Source of the DNA: Carettochelys insculpta
Lineage: Eukaryota > Chordata > Testudines > Carettochelyidae
NCBI RefSeq assembly: GCF_033958435.1
Contig: NC_134158.1
Location: 11,152,277-11,216,276 of the forward strand
Length of the DNA: 64,000 nt
Direction of reading: 5' to 3'
A program made the translations under genes and the position numbers. This document shows, piece after piece, positions 1-10,974 of this stretch; the stretch's first letter is position 1; the number at the start of each line of letters is the position of its first letter. The notes below the pieces were generated by a model, which had not been told where the DNA came from, did no database searches, and saw only the letters and a program-made list of their open reading frames with translations.

Positions 1-91
1 TTAGGGTGCATCAGGTACTGGGGAGGTACCTGAGGCAGGGCAGGGGAGGGCCCAGGAAAGGCAGAGAAGTCCCCCCCATCATGTGGTGTAC

Positions 92-1519
92 CGTTCCGTG
101 CCCGCGAGTGGTTGGACCGCTTGATCAGAGTCTCCAGGTTGTGCTTCACCACAGCGGTGTTGGCCAGGGCGCCCTGCGCCTCGAAGCTGGCGAACTTGCC
201 GAAGTCGGGCAGGCGCCAGACGGTCTCCTTCTGCTCCAGGTCCACGTGGAAGATCTCGTCCTGGTCAAACTCAAACATGTACTGCCCGGATCCCTCCTGC
301 TGGGGCTGGTCCGTGTGCTGGTAGAAATTCACCTGGGAGAGCATGTGGTCCACTGTGGGGAGACGGGGCTCAGGACCAGCTGCACCGACCACACCCCCAG
401 GGACGGGGCTCTGAGCACCTCTCCTGAGGCCCATCTTCCCGTGCAAGGGAAAGCAGCAGCAGGAAGTGCAGGGAACCCTGCGTCAGGCGAGTGGCTTGGG
501 GTCAGCTCTGTCTGGAGGGGACAGCTCCCTGCTGTGCCCCCCGATCATTTGTCCTCACAGGTCCCCCAGGCAGGGAGCGTCCAGGCTTAGGCAAGGGGAC
601 AGGGCCCTGGTGCGGAGCAGCATGCATGTGGGCGGAGCACATGGACGTTTCATTGCCTGTCTGTGCATGGGGCTGGCTCCATTTTCCAGTGTCGCCCTGA
701 CCTGGCTCCCCGGGTTATGTCACCCCCTGCTGCCAACACTCACCCCCCGGGGCCAGGCACAGGGGTCCCTGGAACGCCCCAGCCACAGACCTTTGAGCTG
801 CTCTGGGGGAGGGGTCAGACACTCCCCAGGAGGGGGAGGGTCTGCTGGGATGTCTCAGGGCCCAAGGGAGTTGGGCACCCACATCCTGGGGAGCCAGTTG
901 CTGATCCCCCGCTCAGCCAGCCGGATCCCACAGAACAAGGGCAAAGGAGGGACCAGAGGCTGCGTCAGCCTATAAGGTGCCACAGGACTTCTCACGGTTT
1001 CTGCGGAGACAGACTGACACAGCCGCCCGCTGACACCTGTACTCTAGCAGAGTCCCAGAGTCCAGAGGCTCTGGAGCTGCTCTTTGGGGAACGCTCCCCC
1101 AGTCCCCCCATGCTGGGCGTCCCCTTCGGGATACCAGGCCCCAAGTCCCTGTGGGGAAGGGGGGCTCGCACCCACCCACAGCAACAGGCCCCCGCCATCC
1201 TCCCCTCCCACGCCCAGCTGTGGGGTGAGATCCCCCTGGAGCCCCCACGTGCAGATCAGTTCCCTGACCCATACCTGCCCACCCTGTCCTCTCTACGCTA
1301 CGGGGTGAGCCCCATCTCCCTTCAGCCCCCACGTCCCCGCCCTGGGAGGGGGAGCCTGGCACTCTCAGGGTTAAGCCACCCATTGCTTGTTGTCCCCCCA
1401 CCCCAGGCGTCCCCGGGTGTCCCCGCCCCGCCCGTACCTGTGACCGCCGCGGCGCCCGGCAGGGCCAGCAGGGCGAGCAGGGCCAGCTGGGCCATGGGGA
1501 CGCCCCGTCCTGCGCCCAT
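92..1519 (-). CDS. MHC class II alpha chain, pair 1 (5' part; exons 1-2 only)
   Basis: This is the alpha subunit of the cell-surface peptide-presenting heterodimer. Exon 1 (1438-1519) encodes the signal peptide. An ATG at 1519 gives MGAGRGVP before an in-frame ATG at 1495 ([14 protein letters not shown]). I prefer the upstream ATG because it adds a basic n-region, but either works. Exon 1 ends in phase 1 at GTACGG. Exon 2 (92-352, 261 bp) encodes alpha-1, with the family blocks [18 protein letters not shown] and [12 protein letters not shown] and a sequon NHS near its end. Aligned to HLA-DRA, the peptide-backbone-contacting Asn62, Asn69 and Arg76 are all present. Exons 3-4 lie left of the window. 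It is divergently paired with the beta gene starting at 2312. Exon 1 is nearly identical to that of the second alpha gene, but intron 1 is much longer (1,085 against 223 bp). Class II alpha identity is very secure; assignment to a particular isotype is not possible. Confidence 0.93.
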
Positions 1520-1614
1520 CTCTGCCCGGCACTGGGCTGGACGCGGGCCGGCGGCGCTACGGGCTGGGGGCACCTGGCACACCCCGGGTGGGTGGGGGCG
1601 GGGCCGGCGGGGCG

Positions 1615-1662
1615 GCGCCCAATGGCAGAAATCCCTGCGCCGTGACCAGGCTGTTACCGGGC
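1615..1662 (-). promoter_or_regulatory. X-Y module of class II alpha promoter, pair 1
   Basis: Read on the minus strand, an X-box-like CCCGGTAACAGCCTGGTCAC is followed, about 43 bp from the X start, by the Y-box CCATTGG (CCAAT on the plus strand at 1619-1623). This is the RFX/CREB/NF-Y arrangement that recruits CIITA. The same bases recur upstream of the second alpha gene. The module lies about 100-140 bp upstream of the ATG. The motif call is by eye. Confidence 0.75.
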
Positions 1663-2144
1663 AGAGCTGCAGCGCCGAGCACCGCGCCGAGGAGATGGAG
1701 ACGCTGCAGGCAACGGTCCCTCTCCTCTCCCAGCCACGTGCGGAGTAAACTCTACTGCGCACCGAGGTGCGGGCGGATGTGGACCACCAGTAGGAAACCC
1801 CCTGGCCGGGGTGCTGTGCTGATGAGCCGGGCAGCGCTGGCATCTCCTCTGAGCGGCCGGCCAAGGTCCTGGCCCCGGCTGCTATTTTCACAGCGTCACC
1901 ACCTCACTGGCTAAACGTAGCCAGGCAAACCAGAACCCCACCCCCATGCGCCCCACCGGCCTCCAGCTGGGAGCAGAGTGTTGAGGTGCCAGGCCCAGGG
2001 CTCTTGCAGGGGGTCTTGTTCTGGGGGGGCTGGTCCCCGGCTGGCCCCGGCCCATGGCTGGGTGAGTCCTGCAGCCCGAACCCGGGCCCTGCTCCGCCCC
2101 ACCAGGGACAAGTGTGGAACCCAGCCCGGCTGGGGCCGGCTCTG

Positions 2145-2185
2145 CCCGGCGACTGATGACGCTGCACACACGCGGTGCTGATTGT
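2145..2185 (+). promoter_or_regulatory. X-Y module of class II beta promoter, pair 1, with altered Y box
   Basis: The X box CCCGGCGACTGATGACGC lies at 2145-2162, with a CRE-like X2 half (TGACGC). The Y box at 2178-2185 reads CTGATTGT where the second beta gene has CTGATTGG, so the reverse CCAAT core becomes ACAAT. Spacing is the same in both genes. A further CCAAT lies downstream at about 2204-2208 and could substitute. The segment 1,663-2,144 between the two modules otherwise shows nothing I can name. Confidence 0.7.
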
Positions 2186-2311
2186 CCGCTGGGCGGGAGG
2201 TGCCCAATCCCGGGCCATGGGCAGTGCTGGGGCGGGTGCTCGGCGCTGGGCAGAGAGGGGCTCGGGCTGGGGGTCCCCACGACTTCCCAGATCTCTCCCT
2301 GCAGAGCAGCG

Positions 2312-5300
2312 ATGGGGCAGGGTCGGATCCTGGGGGCCGGAAGCCGCTGGGCCGGGGCTCTGCTAGTCACACTGGTGGTGCTGAGACCCGACCTGGCTCA
2401 TTGCATGGAACCCCCAGGTGAGCAGAGACCCAGCGCTCTGGGGAACCCCGTCCCAGGCAGGCGCTGCGTGTGGGGGGAGGTCAGACCCGGGGAGCCCCGT
2501 CCCAGGCAGGCGCTGGGTGTTTGGGGGTGGGGGTCAGACCCCGGGAGCCCTGTCCCATGCAGGCGCTGGGTGTGGGGGGTCAGACCCCGTGGAGCCCGTC
2601 CCAGGCACGGACTGGGTGGGGAGTCAGACTCCAGGGAGCCCCGTTCCAGGCAGGCGCTGGGGATGGTGTCGGTGGTGTGGGGGTGCAGAGGGAGGAGTGT
2701 GGGACGGGGGAGGTGCAGTAGAGGGGTATGGGATGAGGGAGGTCCGATGGGAGAGGGATGGGATGGGGGAGGTGCAGCCGGAGGGGGATGGAACGGGGGT
2801 GCAGCGGAGGGGGATGGGACAGGACGGGGGGTGCAGCGGAGGGGGATGGGACGGGACAGGACGGGGGGTGCAGCGGGGGGGATGGGATGGGACGTGGGGG
2901 TGCAGCGGGGGGGGATGGGATGGGATGGGACGGGACGGGACGTGCAGCGGAGGGGGATGGGACGGGACGGGGGTGCAGCGGAGGGGGATGGGACGGGACG
3001 GAGGGTGGAGCGGGGGGGGATGGGATGGGACGTGGGGGTGCAGCGGAGGGGGATGGGACGGCGGGGTGCAGCGGAGGGGGATGGGACGGGACGGCGGGGT
3101 GCAGCGGGAGGGGTATGGGATGGGACGTGGGGGTGCAGTGGAGGGGGATGGGACAGGACGGGGGGTGGATCGGGGGGGATGGGATGGGACGGGGGGTGCA
3201 GTGGAGGGGGATGGGACGGGACGTGGAGCAGGGGGGGATGGGATGGGACGGGGGGTGCAGTGGAGGGGGATGGGACGGGACGGGACGTGGAGCGGGGGGG
3301 ATGGGACGGGACGGGGGGGTGCAGCGGGAGGGGGATGGGACGGGACGGGGGGTGGAGCAGGGGGGATGGGACGGGACGGGGGGGTGCAGCGGGAGGGGGA
3401 TGGGACGGGACGGGGGGTGGAGCAGGGGGGATGGGACGGGACGTGGGGGTGCAGCGGAGGGGGAAGGGACGGGACGGGGGGTGCAGCGGGAGGGGGATGG
3501 GACGGGACGGGGGGTGCAGCGGGAGGGGGATGGGACGGCGGGGTGCAGTGGAGGGGGATGGGACGGGACGTGGGGGTGCAGCGGGAGGGGGATGGGACGG
3601 GACGGGGGGTGCAGCGGGAGGGGGATGGGACGGCGGGGTGCAGTGGAGGGGGATGGGACGGGACGTGGGGGTGCAGCGGAGGGGGATGGGACGGGACGGG
3701 GGGGTGCAGTGGGGGGGATGGGACGGGACGGGGGGTGCAGCGGGGTGCTGAGCGGGTGCCTGGGGTGTCTCATGGGGTCCCGCCGCCCAGGGCGATACGT
3801 GTACCAGGGGAACTCGGAGTGCCTCTACACCAACGGGACGCAGCAGGTGCGGTACCTGCAGCGCTACCTCTACAACGGGCAGCAGTACGTGCACTTCGAC
3901 AGCGAGGTGGGGCTGTTCGTGGCGGACACGGAGCTGGGGCGGCCCGCCGCCGAGTACTGGAACAGCCAGAAGGACGTGCTGGCGGACAAGCGGGGCGCGG
4001 TGGACCGGTTCTGCCGGCACAACTACGGGGTGGCGGCGCCTTTCACTGTGGAGCGCAGAGGTGAGCGGGGTCGCTCTGCCCCTCCCCCATTGGCGGCGCC
4101 CCCCGGGCCAGAGCCGGGGCTGGGGCGCGCGGCTGCCGGGGGCGGGGCGGGGGGGTCGGTCTCTGGCTGGGGCCGGTGTCGCCCCCGGCCGGGCAGAGCG
4201 GAGCCCCCGCCCGGCTCAGCCCGTGAGCACTGACCGACCCCCCCGGCCCCGGGGCAGGCGGCGGCTCCCCCCCCCCCCCTCGTGGGGACGGGGCAGAACT
4301 TCCCCCTCCCGCGCCGGGGGTCCCTGGCTGGGGGAGCAGCCCCCGGACTCAGCCCCCACCCGTGCCCGGGCCGTGGGTCGGACCGTCCTCGGGGAGCAGA
4401 GCGCTGCCTGGGCCCGGCCTGCCCCGGCCAATGGGGAGAGACCCCCCCTCGCGGGGGGGCGGGGCGGGGGGGCACCTGCTCTTCCTGACCGCCCCTCCCC
4501 GCCCCCCCAGTCCCGCCCAGGGTGAAGGTTTTCCCCGCGGCCGCGGGGTCCCGGCCGCAGCCCGAGCCCCGCCTGCTGGTCTGCTCGGTGACGGGCTTCT
4601 ACCCCGGGGCCGTGGAGGTGACGTGGCTGAAGAACGGGCAGGAGCAGAGGGCCGGGGTGGTGTCCACGGAGCTGCTCCGCAACGGGGACTGGACCTTCCA
4701 GCTGCAGGTGATGCTGGAGACGAGCCCCCGGCGCGGGGACCTCTACACCTGCCGGGTGCAGCACGTCAGCCTGAGCAGCCCCCTCGCCGTGCAGTGGGGT
4801 GAGCGCCGCGGGGTGTCCCTGGGGGATGGGCCTGGGGCACCGCCCCGCTGCGCCCTGGGGGGATGGGCCTGGGGCACCACCCCGCTGCACCTGGGGGGGA
4901 TGGGCCTGGGGCACCGCCCCGCTGCACCTGGGGGGATGGGCCTGGGCACAGCCCCGCTGCACCCTGGGGGGATGGGCCTGGGGCACCGCCCCGCTGCACC
5001 CTGGGGGGATGGGCCTGGGGCACCGCCCCGCTGCACCCTGGGGGGATGGGCCTGGGGCACCGCCCCGCTGCACCTGGGGGGATGGTCCCAGGGCACCGCC
5101 CCGCTGCACCTGGGGGGGATGGGCCCGGGCACCGCCCCACTGAACCTGGGGGGGATGGGCCCGGGCACCGCCCCGCTGCACCTGGGGGGGATGGGCCTGG
5201 GGCACCGCCCCGCTGCGCCTGGGGGATGGGCCGGGGGCCCCCCTGCACCCTGGGGCAGCACAGGGAGGTGGTACCCACCCATCCCCCTCCACCAGCACTG

Positions 5301-7961
5301 GGCCCTGGGTGAGGAGCCTGTGCCAATGTTTCTGTAGCTGCCCCCCCGCCCCACCCCGGCTCTGAGCCCAGCGCTCCCCAGCCTTAGACACCGGCAATCA
5401 CAGGGCTGCCCACCCCCACTGCAATGCAGCCACCTCTGGGGTGGGGCGTGGCTTCCGTTTAACACCCCCACAGCCACACCCCTGCAGTTTGGGACAGGAA
5501 GTGAAGAGACCGTCTCCAGGGACACCCCCCAAGCCCATTCCCTCAGGGACTCAGCCCCCATCCTGGCCCCCCCCATGCAGGTTTGCTCTCATGCTTGTGG
5601 GCAGAGGGGAAGGCTCTGGCCCTAGAGGGGATGTTCCCTTGGGGTCTCCCAGCCGGCCCTGGGAGAAGCAGCTGGCAAACACCCCAGGACCCAGCAGGAC
5701 ATAGCCCGTGGGCCCTTCAGGTTCTGTGCCACTCCCAGAGCAGCCCCTCCAGCCGGCCCCCCAAGCCCAGCCAGCGTCTCCCAGTGCACATGGGATCGGC
5801 AGAGTTCAGCTGTCACGAGTGTGGGGTCCCCAGGCCCTGGCCCCCACCCTCAGGCAGAAGAGACTCACTCAGAAGGGAGAATGGGGGGTTATGGGGTGTC
5901 AGGGACACAGCGCAGAACAGACTGGTCAGCACAGCCCAGTGTGGGGAGAGGAGCCCAGAGGGGTCCCCAAGTGAGTCCCTGGTCCCCTTCTGCCCTCCCC
6001 AGCCTGCCCCACCCCCAGCCCAGCTCCACTTCCTCCAGCCAGGCCCCTCCTTCCGCCTCTGTCCTGTCCCCGGGGAAGGAAGGGGTCACCTGGCTGCCTG
6101 GGTTATAATGACCCTGGAGCCCTATTGTCTACATGTCAGAAGTCATCCCCCTGAAGCTGCCATTATCACTGTGCACTGATGCTGTGCCTAGGGAAACTGA
6201 GGCACACCCCTTTGGGCACCAGGAAACACATGCAACGAACCAAGGGAACAAAACCCTCACATCACACCCGTGTGTGCAAAGCCAGGCTCTCGGGGCGCGA
6301 GCGGGTACCCAGCTTTGGGGGGCTGTGGACGTAGCTGGTGGGGCCTGGACCCAGCACACGGCTCCAAAGCAGGGAGGCCCCAGAGAGCCTCTGTGGGTGT
6401 CAGAGCTGCTAATGGGGTACGCTGGGAAACGGCTGGAGCCCCCAGCCCCAGTCAGACACGCAGCACGACACCTTTCAGCCCAGGCTCCCGGGGCGCAGTG
6501 CGGTGATTGTCTGTGATGGGTGTAACCCCACCGCTGGCAGCCCCATCTCTGGCACAGCCCCCCCGCAGCCCGTACCCCAGTGCCTGGAGCCCCTGGAATC
6601 CCACGCTGCCCACGCCAGCTGCACTGCCGGAGAGTCAGTGTTACAAACTGCCAGTGGTGCTCACAGCATCTGTCTGTCCTCCCCCTGCCTTCCTCTGCTA
6701 AACCACCCCGCCCTGCTCCCTTCCCCCAGCCTCGGGCTGCCACCCAGCAGGGAGAGCAGCCTCCGCTGCAGGGCCTGGGCACATCTCAGTCACGGGCCAG
6801 GAGCCCTGACACGAGGCAGAGTCCCAGAGGAGCTCCTGTGTGTCCTGCCTGCCTGGCGCTGGTCCCTGGCGCAGACGGACCCGGTGTCCCCCGGCCCTGC
6901 CCCGCCCGGCGCTGGTCCCTGGCACTGTCAGACCTGGAGGCCCCTGGCCCTGCCCCGCCCGGCGCTGGTCCCTGGTGCAGACGGACCCGGTGTCCCCCGG
7001 CCCTGCCCCGCCCGGTGCTGGTCCCTGGCACTGTCAGACCTGGAGGCCCCTGGCCCTGCCCCGCCCGGCGCTGGTCCCTGGCGCAGACGGACCCGGTGTC
7101 CCCCGGCCCTGCCCCGCCCGGCGCTGGTCCCTGGCACTGTCAGACCTGGAGGCCCCTGGCCCTGCCCCGCCCGGCGCTGGTCCCTGGCACTGTCAGACCC
7201 GGTGTCCCCCGGCCCTGCCCCGCCCGGTGCTGGTTCCTGGCACTGTCAGACCCGGAGGCCCCTGGCCCTGCCCCGCCCGGCGCTGGTCCCTGGAGCAGTG
7301 GGACCCGGAGGCCCCGGCTCTGACCCGTCCCTGTCCCTGTCCCCCAGAGGCGCAGTCTGACGCCGCCCGGAGCAAGATGCTGACGGGGGTCGGGGGCTTC
7401 GTGCTGGGGCTGATCTTCCTGGTGCCGGGACTCGTCATCTACCTGAAGAATAAGAAAGGTGAGTGGGTGGCTGGGGGTGGGTCCAGGTGTCGGGGGGGTG
7501 CGGGGGGGCTCCAGGTGTCGGGGGGGTGCGGGGGGGCTCAGGGGAAGCTGGGCCTGGCTGCAGGGCTCTGACTGTCTCTTTGCTTTTCAGGGCACCCCGT
7601 TCCCCAACCCACAGGTAAAGTCACCCCCTCCCCTGTTACACCCCCCTCCCCCACACTGACCCCAGGCTGACCGGGGCGCCCATGGGTGGCTGCTCCTGCC
7701 CCTCACCCCATGGCCTCGCCTGGCTCAGCCCCTGGGCAGTGGGGCGCTGGCACCGCAGGAGGGTTGTGGCTCCCTCGGTCCCCATTCCGGCCTGGCCCCG
7801 AGCTGCTCATGGCGCAGAGGGTCCCAGCTCTGTCCGAGCGCGTCCCAGGCCTGCGGCTGCCGGGCAGAGTGACTGGGGAGCCCTGGGCCTGGCACAGACA
7901 ATCCCCCACCTGTCCCGGCCAGGGGCTGATCTCTCCTCTCCCTGCAGGGATCCTGAGCTAG
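2312..7961 (+). CDS. MHC class II beta chain, pair 1 (complete, six exons)
   Basis: Exons: 2312-2417 (leader), 3791-4060 (beta-1, 270 bp), 4511-4798 (beta-2, 288 bp), 7348-7458 (connecting peptide/transmembrane, 111 bp), 7591-7614 (24 bp) and 7948-7961 (stop at 7959-7961). All junctions are GT-AG and the internal ones are phase 1. They give a 270-residue protein. Beta-1 has the NGT sequon, the disulfide cysteines (SEC and FCRHNYG), Trp61 and the peptide-contacting His81-Asn82. The usual Asp57 is Ala (GRPAAEYW). Beta-2 shows the immunoglobulin C1 signature [12 protein letters not shown] and YTCRVQH. The transmembrane helix reads [16 protein letters not shown], followed by KNKK and a tail ending GILS. 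Exon lengths match the classical beta layout, except that beta-2 is two codons longer than mammalian DRB. Introns 1 and 3 are expanded by minisatellites. It is divergently paired with the alpha gene at 92-1519. Confidence 0.96.
2690..3760 (+). repeat. G-rich minisatellite in intron 1 of beta gene 1
   Basis: About 1.07 kb of imperfect units, roughly 27-50 bp long, built from GATGGGACGGGACGGGG and GTGCAGCGGAGGG. The sense strand is almost purely G with spaced runs. It is absent from the 479-bp intron 1 of the second beta gene, so it expanded after the duplication or was lost there. The long open frames across it on both strands come from the repeat and are not genes. Confidence 0.92.
4810..5240 (+). 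repeat. 36-37-bp minisatellite in intron 3 of beta gene 1
   Basis: About eleven to twelve units based on GGGATGGGCCTGGGGCAC and CGCCCCGCTGCACCTGG, starting just after the beta-2 splice donor. The second beta gene has only three such units at 41,925-42,045, so copy number differs between the paralogues. Confidence 0.9.
5241..6848. other. intron 3 of beta gene 1, middle part; no gene seen
   Basis: About 1.6 kb of mostly unique intronic sequence with no convincing exon. It is missing from the second beta gene, whose intron 3 is only 359 bp. I recognise no transposon ends in it. Confidence 0.6.
6849..7310 (+). repeat. 53-bp minisatellite in intron 3 of beta gene 1
   Basis: About nine units of exactly 53 bp beginning GGCGCTGGTCCCTGG (for example at 6855, 6908 and 6961). 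The units alternate between an ACGGACCCGGTGTCCCCC form and a TCAGACCTGGAGGCCCC form. The tract stops about 40 bp before the transmembrane exon. The second beta gene keeps about one unit at this place. Confidence 0.92.
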
Positions 7962-8310
7962 ACCCGGCGTCGGACCCCGGCCGGCCACAGGAGCGTGTGG
8001 GGGTCTCAGCCAGCGCCGCGCCCGGCCTGGGGACGCAGAACTGGGGCTGGGCCCCTCTCCTGCCAGCGGCTGCTCCCTGCGCTGTGCCCGGTTCCCGTCC
8101 GCGCTGCCCCCGCCTGGGGACCCAGCCCAGCCCCTCGGTCCCAGCAGGGCCTGGGGCAACCCCCTGCGTTACCCCCGCTCAGCCCCACGTCCCATCTCGC
8201 TTGTCCTTGGGGGCCTTTGGGGGGACACGGCCCTACAGCCTGGGGGAGGTCAGATCACAGCCCGTTGCTGGTATAACTGCTGCACCCTAATAAACCGTCC
8301 AGCCCCCGCC
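7962..8310 (+). other. 3' UTR of beta gene 1 with poly(A) signal
   Basis: Sequence after the stop is nearly identical to that of the second beta gene. It ends with AATAAA at 8289-8294, followed within 30 bases by a G/T-containing stretch. This fixes the gene end near 8,310. Confidence 0.8.
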
Positions 8311-9265
8311 GGCTCCGTGCTCACTGCTCCCCGGGCCGGGCCGGGCTCTGGGAGTGGGGGAGGGGATGCACAGACCAGCAGCAGTGGGGGAGGGGATTCC
8401 CCCTACAGACACCGAGGCCCTTTAGCAGCTGGAGATGGTGCCAGGTGTGGGGCAGGGGACATCACTGGCCGTAGGGAAGAGGCAGGAGCTCTGGGGGTGG
8501 CTCTGAAATTAGGGTGACACTGGGGGGAGGTTACAGGTTTGTTCCCAGGCTGGCTGAGCTCCTTCCCCAGGTGTGAGGTGTGCAGGAAGGGGGAGGGGAA
8601 GCCCATTGGAGGGAGGCCCCCCAAGTCCCCTTCCAGGGTACAGGCAGCTGCAGCTGGAGAGGGGTTCCTGTCCCAGCCTGGCTGGAGCCACCCGCCTGGC
8701 ACACCCAGCCCCAGAGCTCTGCAGAGCGGTAGCAGAGCCAGGGGGTAGCTGGGGGGCGCAGTTCTTATCTAGCATTTCAGCCCCCCAGGGGTCACTGTCC
8801 CTTGGCCCAGAGACTCCCTCCCCTCCAGGGCCAAGTCCCACCTCCCGCAGAGAGTCCCACGCCTGGTGGGGGGGTGATGTCCCACCCGCCTGGGAGAGAG
8901 CTGGGCAAAGGTCCCCAGGTGGGGGGCAGTGCCTGGGGAGCAGAGCTGGTGGCTGGGAGGAACTGGGGTCCTCACCTGGCGTCTGAGGAGGAGAGAGCTG
9001 GAGCTTGGCCCAGGGGCCCCCTGCAGCCTAGCTGACCTCTGCCCGTCTCTCACCCTGTCTGCTCTGGCATCCCTCCTGCCTGCCTGTGCCAACCACGCCA
9101 TGGGCATGTCCCTGCCATTGCCAGGCCAGGGGCTCCGAACCCTCAGGGTCCACCTCCCAGGGGTGCACTGGCCAGCGCTCCGGGGGGCTGCAGACCCAGA
9201 CGTCCAGCTAGGGAGTGTAGATACAGCGGGTGCAGACTGCAGGCAGACTGAGACCCCAGGGGGTG
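8311..9265. other. intergenic, nothing recognised
   Basis: GC-rich sequence between the beta gene and the first LTR retrotransposon. No conserved exon, repeat family or RNA gene is evident on either strand. Confidence 0.5.
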
Positions 9266-9702
9266 TGTGATGGGGTTCTGGGGACCCCAAGCTCTGCACC
9301 CCGTCCGCAGGCAGGAGAGTCTCTCACTCAGCAGGAGAACAGCGGGTTTATTAGCCGACAGGACACAGCATCGTACAGAGGAGTCAGTGCAGCAGGCAGA
9401 GACAGCCAGTCCCATCCATGTTGGGGAGAGGAGGCCCCGAGGGGCCCCCAGAGCTGGGGCCTGGCCCCCTCCTTTGTCTCTCTCTCCCTCAGCCCAGACT
9501 CACTGCTCCCAACTCCCAGTTCCAATTCAAACCCCTCAGGCTCCACCTCCCCCTCTGTCTGCAGTACAAAGGTGTTACCTGGTCGTCAGGGTTACCCTCA
9601 GCAGGAGCCCCACACCCTCTGTGAGCCACACACACACACACACAGGTATCCCCCACTCCATTACATCTCTCCCCCCTTCCAGACCAAACTGAGCAGGGTC
9701 AC

Positions 9703-9930
9703 TCAGCCAGTGACCTGGGGAAGTTTGGGGCCCTCCCCTCGTGATTGGGCATCGGCTGCACCCTCAGTGCTCCCCTTGATGTGCACCACCTCCATGTCGT
9801 AATCCTGCTGGGGGAGGCTCCAACTCAGGAGCTTGGTACTGGCCCTTTTCATGTGATGCAGCCGGGCAAGTCCCTTTCGTTCCCTCAGGTTGGTCGGTCT
9901 CCCTGCTTCTGTCTCTGGTCCATCAGCCAC
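9703..9930 (-). pseudogene. RNase H end fragment of Ty3/gypsy-like pol (copy 1)
   Basis: The minus-strand translation contains LLSWSLPQQDYDMEVVHIKG followed by AADAQSR. This matches in form the end of the reverse transcriptase/RNase H unit of Ty3/gypsy elements, where a W-L-x-Y stretch is followed by an H-x-G-x-x-N/A-A-D-A-L-S-R motif. The catalytic polymerase part is missing. The same fragment is at 48001-48342 (plus) in copy 3 and, more decayed, near 17317-17460 (minus) in copy 2. Confidence 0.65.
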
Positions 9931-10974
9931 GCTCTCAAGTTGGGCAGGCAGAGCCCATACAGATGCTGCAGCACCAACAGATCAAATAGTTCTTCTCTGG
10001 TCTGGGTCCTGCCCCATCTGACCACCAGCCCATACAGCTGCTCCGGCCAATGTTTGGAATTCAGTTACAGTCCAGTAAAGGAAGGTACAAATGCTTCCAC
10101 CCTTGGCATTTAGCCAGACCACCAAAATGGTTGTGTGCCTCAGTTTCCCCTTCCATGCCACACAATAGGTTTGGAATGTTCCTCCTCATGTGAGAGGTTG
10201 CAAGACTAGTTACAGGGAACAATGGTGACATTTCAGAGTTACAGACTCCTTCAACATACAACTTATAACATACAACTCATGCTTCTACATTAATGTCATC
10301 ATGTTAAATGGCTTTTTCCAAACATTCAGTGCATGGTACAATTCTACAGCTTTTGGTAGCAGCACCCCTTGGCTACAGCAGTCAGCGTGAGTAACAGAAC
10401 AAACCCATTGCAACTGCACATTTACATTGCTCTTTGGTACACCACAACCTTTGTGCAACATCCTTGAGAATCTGGTATTTTGGGGATAAATGGCTGAGGC
10501 CTTTTTTAGCACCATTAAGTTCTAATCTTCTCCCTTGCCCCCTGGGGTGGAAATTTGATCTCTCTGGCTGTGCCCTCCCTTCTAATAAGAGCTGGGCCAT
10601 TGATGATCTCAGGGAGACGGCCCCCTCCCAGCCAGCCTGGAAATTTGCAAACCAAACTGCTTTTTGAGAGTTGTTTTGTGAGTCCCAGACGCAGAATCCA
10701 CATGAAGGAATCCCTGTTTATCCCTTACTGGCCCACCAGGCCCAAAGCTCCTTTGTCCTTCCACCTCCAACTACTGCCTCCCCATGGATTCAGAAGTCGA
10801 ATCCAGTATGAGAATATAAGTGTTTCCACCATCTGGAGATGGGGAATTGCTGGTCCTGTCCTGCATTCTACAGAGACTGAGTGTGCAGCCGTTTTACTTG
10901 GTTCTCACAGGGCTGCTCACATTTCCTGATAGTTTTTACTTTACTTGCATTAACTTCCAATTCCTGAGAAACTT

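Noticed and set aside
2114..4233. Open frames of 397-548 codons on both strands across 2.1-4.2 kb
   Set aside because: They run through the G-rich minisatellite of beta gene 1 intron 1. The only coding part is exon 2 (3791-4060) read in one frame. The Gly/Asp/Arg- and Pro/Ser-rich translations are repeat artefacts.
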